A DNA stretch of 64,000 nt from Symbiodinium natans. Its lineage: Eukaryota; Sar; Dinophyceae; Suessiales; Symbiodiniaceae. Position 1 is the first letter of the stretch; each line of letters starts with the position of its first letter. The position numbers and the translations under genes are program-made. Below are positions 47,271 through 56,828 of the stretch, one piece after another. The notes under the pieces were generated by a model that saw only the letters and a list, made by a program, of their open reading frames with translations, ran no database searches and had not been told where the DNA came from. The DNA lies in contig CAJNDS010002367.1 in the NCBI GenBank assembly GCA_905221605.1, positions 237,501 through 301,500 of the forward strand, given 5' to 3'.

Positions 47271-48414
47271 TGTTTCCTGGTAGAACAAGTCTAAGAGTCT
47301 AAGTCTAGGCCCAGTCTGCTGGGAGACTGAAAAAAGTAGGCAGACGGGCAGCTAAGCTGGTAGGGGTCACTTGGAATTCTTCAGGGCAGGAAGTCTGGTG
47401 GCGTGGGGAGCGAGAATGTCCTGCAGGTGGCTCTCCATGCCAAGATGTTGGCTTCTCTGTGCCCCCATCTCGCGCTGATTCTTGCAGACCCCCTATAAGC
47501 ACCTAACAGATCACCACCGAAGTCTTCTCTTGAAACCCTTAAATGCTGAGCTGGGTTGTGAGAGTCGAGGATGCTAAGCTGGTGCCCATGTGGAGTGGCA
47601 TGCCATCTAGGCAGGGTGGCCCAAAACAACGCCAAGCTAATGAAACCGAAAACCTAGGCAACAAGATGGGCCACTTGGCTGCATGTACGAGAAGGACACA
47701 GAAGCATAACTCAGAAAAACGGGCAGTCTCATTTTCGGAAACTGCTCACGGTGGGAAGTTGTGAAGAATTTGGCGTCGGTTTGGGTTTGTTGTGTTTGTT
47801 GTAGCATCGCTTGTAAGCCAGCGCTGGCCACCAGCCCTTGGCAGCATGGACTTCGACATGTTCCAGTTGCAGAAAACAGCCCGGCATACGCAGACCACGC
47901 TTGCATGCTAGAAATCCAAAACAGCATGCCCTAATTATAGATTTTGCCTCGTCGGATGTTGCTTAGTGTATCAGTAGCAGCTGAAAGAAAGACTTCTTGA
48001 ATGATCATGGAACGCGTATGGCCGCGAGCTACCAGCCCTGGGGACATGCACCAGGTCCTTCGGACACCACATCCCCTTTGGGGCGCACCGTCGCAAGCCT
48101 CCCATCTGAGTTCTGGGCTCCTGGAGCATCTGCTGTAAGGCTTGAAGTTTCTCACTTTGGGCAGGTAGTTTTCAAGTTGCTTCGTAAGCCTGGCCCCCTT
48201 TTGACCTTTAGCCGTTTGGGATGAAGCCTGCGAAGTTTAGCCACAGGATGGTGGGCGTCGCTCCTAGTTTTTATTTTCTCAGCACTTCACAGTATGCTAG
48301 GGTGCCATGCCCTCGCCTAAGGCTACCCGAGTCCGATCGTCTCTTGGCAGTCAGGAGCATTTAGGCAGTCAAGGGCATTGAAGCAGTACACAGGCGGACT
48401 CCAGCGCGGGTTAG

Positions 48415-48545
48415 GGTTGAGGGTCATTTAGGATTTCGGGTTTAGGGTTTACGGTTCAGCATTTAGGGTTTAGGGTTTAGAGGCAGTGCAGCAGTCCTAG
48501 CCATAAAAAAAGGGTTTAGGGTTTAGGGTTTAGGGTGTAGAGTTT
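48415..48545. repeat. TTTAGGG tracts
   Basis: A degenerate block at 48415-48482, and a second starting with AAAAAAAGGGTTTAGGG at 48503. Confidence 0.85.
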
Positions 48546-48565
48546 CCATCACCGCCTTGATTTTG

Positions 48566-49235
48566 GGTTCCTTGTTCATGCCGAGGAGGCTGACGAAGCT
48601 GCTCAGGTGGCGGAGTCCGCTGACGAGGCCGCTGCTTTCACTGGATGTAGTAAAGTGCCGTTGTTTTTGGCCGTGCCCTAGATTGGACCATTGGAGCACC
48701 ATGGAGCACAGTTGGCAACAACACTGAGGAAACAACGGTTTACAAAATGTGAAGTCTTTGAGAGGGTCGAACGTCGGCAAAAGGCAGTACTTCAACGTCA
48801 TGGCACCAGGGAGCCTCAAGCATCACAGCTTCTGGAGGACATGGAAGCAGCGGAGGATGAAAACGCCGAGGAGGACAACGAATGGCAGATTTTGCAGCAT
48901 CCCGCTAGCAAACTGCATGATGCCTTGCTCAATCGAACCTCACTTCGTCGTCTCCTTCCATGCTGCTTCGACAAGGCACTGCGAATGCTACAGTGAAGCT
49001 TTGGCCCTCTTAAACCCTGAGCCCTATAGCTATGGAGGTCATGGTGGTCTTTTTGTTCCTGCCTCTAGCCGGCGAGACAGTATTCTGACAGTATCGTCAT
49101 CTAGTTGAGACCCTCTGAAGTAGTTCCCGCGGTGTGCGCGAGTGCTGGGCGCACGGCAACAAAACCCTACAGCTGAGGTCCACTTGCGAGGAGTTGGAGG
49201 AGGCTTGGGAGGAGCTCGTTGTGTGGCTGGGGTGA
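48566..49235 (+). CDS. Acidic/coiled-coil protein in several exons, unknown
   Basis: Three protein-like segments lie on one strand. At 48568-48650: LVHAEEADEAAQVAESADEA. From ATG 48700: MEHHGAQLATTLRKQRFTKC, FERVERRQKAVLQRH, then LLEDMEAAEDENAEEDNEWQ, stopping at 48994. Third, after AAAACCCTACAG at 49172: LRSTCEELEEAWEELVVWLG and a stop at 49233. The last has a clear acceptor built on a CCCTA unit. That they form one gene is inferred from strand and spacing. The family is unknown. Confidence 0.4.
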
Positions 49236-49269
49236 TGGGTTGAGGGGCTTCAGGGTAATTATATAAAAC

Positions 49270-49330
49270 ATCCTCTAAACCCTATAATTCCTATGAATCC
49301 TATAAACCCTATAACCCCTGCAAACCCTTT
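49270..49330. repeat. CCCTATAA variant tract
   Basis: AACCCTATAATTCC, AATCCT and AACCCTATAACCCC units, diverged. Confidence 0.8.
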
Positions 49331-49826
49331 GTAAGCCTGGTTATGCAAACTCAGATTTTGACACTGTTTGCGGTGGGAAGTTCAGACTTTCGTCTCCTTC
49401 GGAAACCGTCGGGTGTTTTGGAATCATTCTGGGCTGCACGCACATATCTCCACTCACCTGCGTTTAGTAGCGGGGCTTGGGGCTTTAGTTGGGGGGGCGG
49501 GAATAGGGTCAACAAGGCAATTGGGGTGTCTGGTAGTCAGCATGTTCAGCTTATCATGGGTTCCCCTATTAGCCCCCTGTATACTACCCCCCCTAGGTTC
49601 CCCCCCTTAAATAACGTTAATTTATTAATAAAGGCTTGAGTCTCCCCAAAAAGGCCTGAATTTTGAGGGAAACCTGGCGGGTTTATCAAGGGACTAAAGA
49701 ACCTTGGGGGATACTTAGGGGCTACTTAGGTATATAGGGATGTTTCAGGTGTGTGTATGTATATATATATATAGGGGTTGTATAGGGGAAGACGATTAAG
49801 GGTCCCTTCTTCCCTCCTTCTACCTT

Positions 49827-49921
49827 GGGATGCCCCCTCTTTTCCTAGCAGTCCTTAATAGGGATTACAGTACCCCCTTTTATAATCCCTATAAAGCACT
49901 GTTAGTTCAAGGGGGACACCC
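49827..49921. mobile_element. TIR element, family B
   Basis: GGGATGCCCCCTCTTTTCCT ... GTTAGTTCAAGGGGGACACCC, with the AGCAGTCCTTAATAGGGAT core. Confidence 0.9.
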
Positions 49922-49944
49922 TTATACCCTAAAGCTTAGGGTTG

Positions 49945-50043
49945 CGGGACATGGCCCAGAGGACGAGATGGAGCCTCAGCAGTGCCTGCATGCAGACGAC
50001 CACCTCCAAGCGCCATCCATGAGCGTTCCAACGCCTCCAGGCT
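49945..50043 (+). CDS. Possible exon ending at a TTTAGGG tract
   Basis: The frame GHGPEDEMEPQQCLHADDHL continues QAPSMSVPTPPG. It ends at GGCT|GTGAGTTAGGGTTTA, where the donor merges into the telomere-like tract. Confidence 0.4.
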
Positions 50044-50047
50044 GTGA

Positions 50048-50145
50048 GTTAGGGTTTATAGGGTTTAGGGTTTAGGGTTTAGGGTTTAGGGTTTAGGGTT
50101 TAGGGTTTAGGGTTTAGGGTTTAGGGTTTAGGGTTTAGGGTTTAA
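50048..50145. repeat. TTTAGGG tract
   Basis: Thirteen units immediately after a GTGAGT donor-like site. Confidence 0.95.
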
Positions 50146-50599
50146 CCCTTGCAAAAGGCAAGGAGGCCCTGCTTTCAGGTGTTGCCGGCAGCCTCCTCAG
50201 TCCGTGCTTAAAAGGGTTTAAGGTTTAAGCCCCGCAGGGGTTGGGATGCCCAAACTCCAAGCTTTTGGGAGTCAGCAACCGCCGGCCAAGAGCGAACCTG
50301 AAAGAGCAGCCCTAGTTTGAAGCAGAGCTCTCGGGCCGTTCTTGAAAGGGGCGCCGCCCGCATTGTTTTTTTGTCCGAGGCGCGAGGCCTTAAAAACCAA
50401 GCTCGCCATAACTCGCCCCACCCCAATGCCACTCTACCTTGCTTAAGCCGGGTTTCTTACCTGTCTAGACCCCACCTCTAAACAGCGCAACATGAAGTTG
50501 TCATCGTCTGTGGCTTCAAAAGTACTGGCCATGGCAAACCGACGAATCCCTCAATCAGTCGTGGTGCACCTGGATTTCTTGCTGAGTGGTTCGGCCAGC

Positions 50600-50880
50600 A
50601 ATGCATCCTTAAACCCTAAACCCTGAAGCCTGCTGCTGCAGAGTGTGCTTGCAGAAAACCCTGCCCTAAACACCAACCCCTAAACACCGCGAAACCCTAA
50701 CCGTGCTCTAACCCCATCTTGTTTGGGTACAGGGCTGCCTCAGCCCAGGCTGCCGCCGGCCAGCTCTCCAGCTTGGGCCCCTCGCTGGCAGAGTAGCCAC
50801 CCTGTATGCGGTTGGCCTAGAGGTTTAGGGTTTAGGGTTTAGGGTTTAGGGTTTAGGGTTAGGGTTTAGGGTTAGAGGCC
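50600..50880. repeat. Degenerate CCCTAAA (50608-50700) and TTTAGGG (50822-50876)
   Basis: Opposite orientations flank 120 bp of unique GC-rich DNA. Confidence 0.85.
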
Positions 50881-51073
50881 TGAGGCAGACATCTTCCTTC
50901 GGTTTCTGGGTACGAATTGCTCTAGTACCAGTGAAAAGGGCTGATGGAGTAGAGGCAGTAAACGCCTCGTTTCGGAATATGGTATCCCCAAGCGCTCTCC
51001 GCCAACGCACCAAATCTTAGCGAACAGTGGGATCACATGAGGACCGCGGTCCTCGGAATACTCGGTTAGTTGC

Positions 51074-51655
51074 TTGGAGGGACCGTTGCTAGCACCCCAA
51101 AACTGTCAGACCTATCCTTTCAGACTTTGCTTTGAAGGCCATTTGCGAGTGCAGATGCAACCGCTAGATGGACTGTGCATGTACTGTGCACATGTACTTG
51201 CAAGGTCCCCCGGTTGCGTGCCAGCTCCAACTGCTGGGCCGATGCTCGAGACGAGGCGGAGGAGGTGCCGGGCTCATCTTGGACTTCCGCTGCCTGCGAA
51301 TGTCGAGCGCATTGCCTGGCCATTTACTGAGGTCGGAGCAGATCCCCCCAAGAGCAGGAGCACAGGTTCAGCGGCCAAGCCAGGCAAAGTTGTCGAGCAC
51401 GAAGAGGAGGAGCCACTTGTCTGGCCGGATGAAGCAGAAGCTCTGGGACAGTCCGCGCCGGAAAACATCGCCGGTCACGGGGCCCTGACTCGGAAAGGAG
51501 GTGACAAGCCCCTACCGGCTCAGACAGAGGAGGCCCCACAGGAGACGCGGTCTGCACCAGATGCGCATCGCTGGCATCACTCAGGGCAGCTTAGCTGCAC
51601 CGCCATAATTTATGCTGATGCTTGCCTCGTTTTCCGTTGCCACTTCGCAAGATGA
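51074..51655 (+). CDS. Open frame with acidic linker, unknown
   Basis: Within a 193-codon frame the best protein-like part is ANVERIAWPFTEVGADPPKS, then GKVVEHEEEEPLVWPDEAEA. No start codon, family or splice borders can be assigned. Confidence 0.35.
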   Translation: MEGPLLAPQNCQTYPFRLCFEGHLRVQMQPLDGLCMYCAHVLARSPGCVPAPTAGPMLETRRRRCRAHLGLPLPANVERIAWPFTEVGADPPKSRSTGSAAKPGKVVEHEEEEPLVWPDEAEALGQSAPENIAGHGALTRKGGDKPLPAQTEEAPQETRSAPDAHRWHHSGQLSCTAIIYADACLVFRCHFAR

Positions 51656-51727
51656 ATCTCTGCAACAGTCTACCGACCGTGGGCCGATCGCAGTGGAAGC
51701 ATGCAGGTTCAAGGCCAAAGCTGTTTC

Positions 51728-51768
51728 AACCCTAAACCCTAACCCTAAACCCTAAACCCTAAACCCAA
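51728..51768. repeat. CCCTAAA tract
   Basis: Five or six units. Confidence 0.9.
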
Positions 51769-51888
51769 CTGAGATGACGAGGTGTGGTCCTATCCGGGAG
51801 GCCGCAGACAAGGACACCAAAAGCACTTTCCACTTTGCACGTAGGGCCAAGACGGTAGAAGTTGCACTTGTAGCAGCTCTCCTCAAAT

Positions 51889-52232
51889 AACAATAATCGT
51901 AGTCGTGATGAGAGTAAGACAAAGAATAAGAACAATAACGATTAGAGTTATAAGAACAATAATTACGAACAACAGTACTAACAATAGCAATAAAAACAAC
52001 GAATTATTTCTCTTCGAACATCCCCACCTTAGGGATTTGGAGTTTCGGGCACTCCAGGTTGGGCACTCCAGGAGTCTCTGGGGTTGGGCACTCAGGGAGG
52101 CTCTAGGAGTAGACCGGGCGAGGAGAAGAGTTGAGTTTAAAATCTAACAACCCCACACCGAAGGTGGGGAAGAAGAATAGGACTAAGAATACGAATAAGA
52201 ATAAGAATAGTTCAAGACTAAGAATAAAAAGA
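51889..52232. repeat. AT-rich microsatellites
   Basis: AACAATAAC/AAGAACAAT units at 51889-52000 and AAGAATA units at 52170-52232. Confidence 0.85.
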
Positions 52233-52332
52233 AGCATGTAAGCTGGGTTAGGACTGGGCTGGGAGAGAAGCCAGGACGAGGCCGCTGAGCCACGCCGCAG
52301 CTGGAGAGGTGCCACAGGCTTGGATGTGATTC

Positions 52333-52360
52333 AGGGTTTAGGGTTTAGGGTTTAGGGTTC
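52333..52360. repeat. TTTAGGG tract
   Basis: Four units. Confidence 0.9.
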
Positions 52361-52846
52361 CTTTTGTGTTTTTGGGTACCCTGTAGACAGGAGTCCGGGG
52401 ATCAATAGAGGCGTGTCCTCACACATGAAGGAGCGGCTTCTGAATGTTCTAAAAGCCGTTATTCCTCACGATACAACAAACATGGAGCATGCTGTGAAAC
52501 GATGCGATGTGCTCTAATTCAAGGACCTGTCAGGCATGAGCAACTAAGCCGACCAAGAAGCCGCAAAGTCACAGTGTGACTTTGAGTTGTGTGTCATTCA
52601 CCAACTGCCATGGTAAATAGAGTGTCAAATAGTGACTGAGTTCAGTTGGGCAGGGCAGAGCAAGATGGAGGAGACTACCAGCAAAAGTCCGGAGGAGTTG
52701 GGCACGGGGCGTAGCAGTGAGTGTTTCTTTGGCCAGACGGTCAATGTTGGACACGTTATGCGACTCCTTGTGCCTTCTCAAGCCCATCTCATGTCAGGAG
52801 CACTGGCCAGAGGCATCGGACGACAGCCTGCTGCTTAAAGAAGGGG

Positions 52847-52876
52847 TTTAGGGTTTAGGGTTTAGGGTTTAGGGAC
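52847..52876. repeat. TTTAGGG tract
   Basis: Four units before a small acidic open segment (SAEGSEDETIIATQLLAEAE) that may be an exon. Confidence 0.9.
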
Positions 52877-52983
52877 GTTTGGGACGTCCGATGTATGTCT
52901 GCCGAAGGCAGCGAGGACGAGACGATCATCGCCACCCAACTGCTGGCTGAAGCTGAGGCGCCGCTAGATAGGGAATACTTGGG

Positions 52984-53118
52984 GCTTAAAGTAGACCATT
53001 TGGGAGAATCCAAAAAACAGAACCCCCAAATAGTACCCTATACTACTATGGGGTCATTTTTAGGAACCTTTAAGGGGATCCATTTTTTGGATCCTCCACT
53101 GGTCTGGGTTCCCATATA
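52984..53118. mobile_element. Probable miniature element
   Basis: TTTGGGAGAATCCAAAAAAC near the left, GGATCCATTTTTTGGATCC and TTTAAGGGG near the right. The palindromic core resembles the other families; termini are uncertain. Confidence 0.45.
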
Positions 53119-53398
53119 ACGACTTTGGGGCCCAGGTATAGAAAGACAAGGTGCAGGGACCTTGTGGGTATTCAACCCATGCATATCGAACCATGACCCC
53201 GAAGGCAACGGAAGCCGAGCCGGATGGATCTCGCCACACTGCTCACTGCATCCTTTGTGGCGTGGCCTACTCTCTGAATCTGGGCCGTGATGTGGATCAG
53301 ATAATGTTTATAGGGTTCAGGGAATTGTAGAGGCAGGCAATGGTGCGCAGACCTGCCTGAAACGGGTTGACGCTTAGACTTGCTTGAGTCAACGTTGG

Positions 53399-53421
53399 GC
53401 GGGGGGGGGGGGGGGGGGGCG
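53399..53421. repeat. G run
   Basis: About 21 consecutive G, interrupted once. Confidence 0.9.
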
Positions 53422-53968
53422 GCGAGGGAGGGTAATGGGTCTGGGAGCTACAGTCGAGATTCCGGGTTGTGGCGGAGGATTGGTTCTAGACTGTCAGCTC
53501 GTGAAGTTTTAAACCGAAGCCCTAAGCCCGAAGCACTTAACACAATTCCGGGGGACCGCATCAATGTGATCCTGCCGAGTATGTCCGGACACATGTAATC
53601 CCTGGAGAGCACCCCAGAGAGCTTTATACGACATAAATCTTGCGAACGATATTTATTGGGGGTTGGTCTAGCGTTTACGGTTTCAGTTTTGGGGATGGAA
53701 AAAGGGTTTAGGGTGGAATGCACATGACCTTCAGTTGCCTTCATCACAGGTGGGAAGTACTCTCAAAGGCCGGCGGCACATTCAATTCGGTAGCTTTGGC
53801 TCCCAGCCCGCTTTGTACATGCACCATATGGGACCCCCCCCCCCCCTTTTTTGGGAAAGGCCCATATAGGCGGTAAATCCCAGGATGGAGCACAGAAGCA
53901 GCAACACTGCCATCTGAAAGGATGAAATGTCTCGCATGCAGAGGCAGGGGTCTTGAGAGTAGCTAGCA

Positions 53969-54421
53969 ATGGCTGCCGTTCAAGGATTCGAGCATCGAAA
54001 GCGCACATTCTTGGCCAAGTGTGACAAATCCAGCGCCGGAGAGATCGACGAGAAGGCGCGCGAGGTTTGCGCGGAGTTGAACCTCCGGCCGGCCTTCTTC
54101 ACCACTTCGAGCTGTGCAGGGCGCGCTTTCATCTGGCGTGGGGATGGCGTCAAGAGCACTGAGTGCTTCAGTCGGTGGAGAGTAACGCATGACCTGGTGG
54201 AGGACGCCTCTGCGTATTTCGATCTAAGTACATTGGAGGGTCGCAGCTACACGCCTGCCCATGGAAGCAGCGGCTGCTTTGCTGCGCTGGCGGCCCTGTG
54301 GCGTTCCCCGAAGCAGCTGGGTCGAAGGCACCAGCAGCCACAAAGAGCCGAGCTGGCAGAGGCGAAGCTAGATGAGACCGAGGCCTGCTACTGGCTCCGC
54401 TTCGAGCCCTTCATCCTCCAT
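53969..54421 (+). CDS. TYW3: tRNA wybutosine-synthesising protein TYW3, exon 1
   Basis: ATG at 53969. The protein follows the TYW3 family from its start: FEHRKRTFLAKCDKSSAGEI with DEK (F-x-x-x-K-x-x-x-L/C-x-x-x-D-x-S-x-x-G-x-I-D), LRPAFFTTSSCAGRAFIWRG (F-T-T-S-S-C-(S/A)-G-R, the catalytic/substrate segment), and YWLRFEPFILHV (F-E-P-F-I-L-H-V). TYW3 methylates N4 of the yW-86 intermediate in wybutosine synthesis at position 37 of tRNA-Phe. The exon ends after CAT of the L-H-V motif, at CAT|GTGTCT. The intron that follows is a whole TIR element. Length and motifs suggest an intact gene. Confidence 0.9.
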
Positions 54422-54523
54422 GTGTCTATATCCCCCTTGGGAATTATTTTTCATTTTTGTTTATATAAAACCTAAGAGGATATTGAGCATATCATTTTTA
54501 TTAAGGTTCTAAGGGGAGTATAG
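54422..54523 (+). mobile_element. Introner: TIR element that forms the TYW3 intron
   Basis: The 102-base intron consists of GTGT plus a 98-base element CTATATCCCCCTTGGGAATT ... GGTTCTAAGGGGAGTATAG; the second GTGT begins exon 2. The GTGT is a target-site duplication. One copy supplies the GT donor, and the element's terminal TATAG supplies the acceptor. Removing it restores H-V-C-C in the coding frame. Related copies are at 34488 and 37929. Confidence 0.9.
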
Positions 54524-54805
54524 GTGTGCTGTCGTGACCTTGTAGCAGCGGCTGCTCTCATGGCTGCGGCCCGGACAGTCTTCAAGAACGTGGGCTTACA
54601 GGGCTGGGGCGATGCGAAGGAGGCCAAGCTGATTGTTGCCATATGGGGAGATGAGGGCTTGGATATGCCCCTCACAGGACCCACCGGGATACCCTTGTTT
54701 CAGGGACAAGATGCATGGCTCCAAAGTTTGGTCAACAGCCGGCACCTCCGAAACTGGGGGAAGATTGATCGCTTCACTGCGGCTCTCCGGCAGCTACAGG
54801 AGCGG
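54524..54805 (+). CDS. TYW3: tRNA wybutosine-synthesising protein TYW3, exon 2
   Basis: The frame continues VCCRDLVAAAALMAAARTVF KNVGLQG (C-x-x-x-x-x-A-x-x-L-x-x-A...F-(K/R)-N-(S/V)-G-(I/L)), then LIVAIWGDEGLDMPL, and LQSLVNSRHLRNWGKIDRFT (N-x-x-K...N-x-x-(K/R)-I-x-R-F). These are the C-terminal TYW3 motifs. It ends in phase 0 at CGG|GTTAAC. If that donor is used, the protein continues, which allows a fusion with the methyltransferase 2 kb downstream. Otherwise the frame runs on to 54991. Confidence 0.85.
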
Positions 54806-54988
54806 GTTAACTGCTGGAAGCTGCACTATAGGAAGACGGTGCCCTTTTGTCCCCTTGTTTGCGTTCTGGGTTCCATAACTCACAGAAAAGCACTGCCTTC
54901 AGTATGCTCTTTTAATCACCACTTTCTGCTGCCATGCACAATTATATTGCTAAGCTGCATATTGAGCTTATCCAAACATGAACCTTAC

Positions 54989-55012
54989 TAATCCGTTCCC
55001 CCTAATATAAAA

Positions 55013-55051
<39 letters not shown>

Positions 55052-55380
55052 TTGTATAAAAACCCCCGAAGGGTTTTTAGCATTAGGGGGGGTTCTTATC
55101 GTTTGTCCGAGAAACCAGCCCGTCCTTATTGTAGCGAGGGGTCAGGGTTAGGGTTTAGTTAGGTTTAGGGTCGAGGGTTTAGGGTTTAGGGTTAGGGTTT
55201 CGGGTTTAGGGTTTAGGGTTTAGGGTTTAGGGTTTAGGGTTTAGGGTTTAGGGCCTCCACCCCCCCCTAATCCCCCCCTAACTCTGTAGAGGTTTTAATA
55301 GGGACAGACCCGGGATCGGTATTTGGGGCCGGGGGGATTTTTATATTAGGGGGGGTATTAATATTAGGGGGAATGGATTA
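54989..55380. mobile_element. Composite TIR element carrying poly-C and TTTAGGG
   Basis: Outer termini TAATCCGTTCCCCCTAATAT and, at the right, ATATTAGGGGGAATGGATTA. Inside are a C30-plus run (55015-55050), a small palindrome (AAACCCCCGAAGGGTTTTT) and a TTTAGGG block. The block is bounded by CCCCCCCTAAT units. Confidence 0.7.
55145..55252. repeat. TTTAGGG tract inside the composite element
   Basis: About fourteen units, some degenerate (TTTCGGG, TCGAGGG). Confidence 0.95.
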
Positions 55381-55493
55381 TCATGCCGGAACCAGGGCCT
55401 TCTGCTGCGATCAGAGGCGTTCAGCCTCACTACTTGCAAAACACGAGGCAGGAAGCCAATCGTTGCAGCATGATATATCAACATGCAACGACA

Positions 55494-55634
55494 GAAACCC
55501 TAAACCCGACATGCACTTGTCTGACTCGGTGGAAGCATGAAGCGTGCCAGCCTTGTGCGAGAGTGAGCGTCCAAACCCTCAACCCCAAGCCCTAAACCCT
55601 TAACCCTCATCCCTAAACCCTAACCCTAAACCGC
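55494..55634. repeat. Degenerate CCCTAAA
   Basis: Eroded units from AAACCCTAAACCC at 55496 to a cluster at 55574-55632. Confidence 0.75.
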
Positions 55635-55737
55635 AGTCTTCCGTCCCTGCGAGGATCCCCCACCCTCCTCGGAGCTCTGTCTCCAGGAGGCAGCGGAGGA
55701 GAAGGAGACGAGGGGGAGAGACAGATGTTCAGCATGA

Positions 55738-55850
55738 AGGGTTTAGGGTTTCGGGTTTAGGGTTTAGGGTTTAACCCGGATGCAAAAGGGGTTTAAGGTT
55801 TATAGGGTCTAGGGTTTAAGCTTTAGGGTTTAGGGTTTAGGGTTTAGGGA
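55738..55850. repeat. TTTAGGG tract, interrupted by GCAAAAGGGG
   Basis: Two TTTAGGG blocks separated by ACCCGGATGCAAAAGGGG. Confidence 0.9.
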
Positions 55851-56039
55851 TGGATTGCGGACATCGCAACGTAGTTAGACTGTGGAGCAAGCTGAAGTAC
55901 GGGACGGCTGGCAGCTGCACCTCACCTGCCCTCCCCCCCACGCGCGCAACCACAGCCCAAACTCACAAAGCCTCTTCACCTCTTCAGCGCAGGTCCCAGG
56001 CGCGTCGGACTTGCGCGTACGCTCCCACGCCCAGCTAAT

Positions 56040-56100
56040 ATATATATATATAATGTATACACACACATATATAGATTCTTTATTTTGTTTATTGATTTGT
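56040..56100. repeat. (TA)n / (CA)n microsatellite
   Basis: TATATATATA and ACACACAC runs. Similar AT/AC runs occur at 59090 and 60175. Confidence 0.9.
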
Positions 56101-56365
56101 TTATACGTTTGTATCAGGGCCAATGGGTTACCATCATTTAGATTTTCTTATGCTCGGACCTGTAGGAGACTAAGCACTTCGATGTGGTGGGTGATATTGC
56201 GGTGGTGAGCTTTGGACAGCACTTTGAAGAATAGACTGCCAAGATCGTCTTCTTGCTCTCTGCGCGTTCCAACCAATGCCCGTACCATCAAGGAATGTGA
56301 AGCCACAAGGGGAGGATCTGGCGGCCATGGGTGCAGCCATCCTAAAGCAGGACAGTGATTTTCTC

Positions 56366-56420
56366 CCCCTAAACCCTAAACCCTAAACCCTAAACCCTAA
56401 ACCCTAAACCCTAAACCCCA
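56366..56420. repeat. CCCTAAA tract
   Basis: Seven or eight units, ahead of the methyltransferase exons. Confidence 0.95.
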
Positions 56421-56452
56421 GAACTTTCACTGTGAATGATGGATGCTTCTAG

Positions 56453-56585
56453 CTGGGCCGTGAACGCAGTGTGGCGTGCCCGGACATGCCCACTGCCGGA
56501 CGGCCCCTTCAGGACCGTCGCGTCAAAGTTGTGGCGCTCAAGGCAAACTACGCCACAGAGCTGCGAGCTCCCTCACAGGCACCCT
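56453..56585 (+). CDS. Possible upstream exon of the TRM5/TYW2-type gene
   Basis: After ATGCTTCTAG the frame reads LGRERSVACPDMPTAGRPLQ then RRVKVVALKANYATELRAPS. Protein-like; it could be part of the N-terminal domain but is not diagnostic. A further segment at 56613-56690 (FWDTVKILPKAMEVIAGRA) is also protein-like. Confidence 0.35.
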
Positions 56586-56828
56586 GAGAGACGGGCTTGT
56601 TGTTGTTTGCTGTCCATCTTCGGATTCGAAGACAGTCATTTTGGGATACCGTTAAGATCCTGCCCAAGGCCATGGAGGTCATCGCCGGGCGGGCTAGATC
56701 TCCACTGATGTTGCTCGGATTGCCAACCTTGTTGTTGCAGACTGCTCGGCTGTATTGAATTTCCAACGCACATGTGTCGCGGCTATGCAAAATGCCAAGA
56801 CATGGTCTAGCAACTTGTTGTTTGCAGT

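Noticed and set aside
2346-56420. CRISPR-like arrays from regular repeats
   Set aside because: All regular arrays are 7-9 bp telomere-like units or microsatellites without spacers, in a eukaryotic context.
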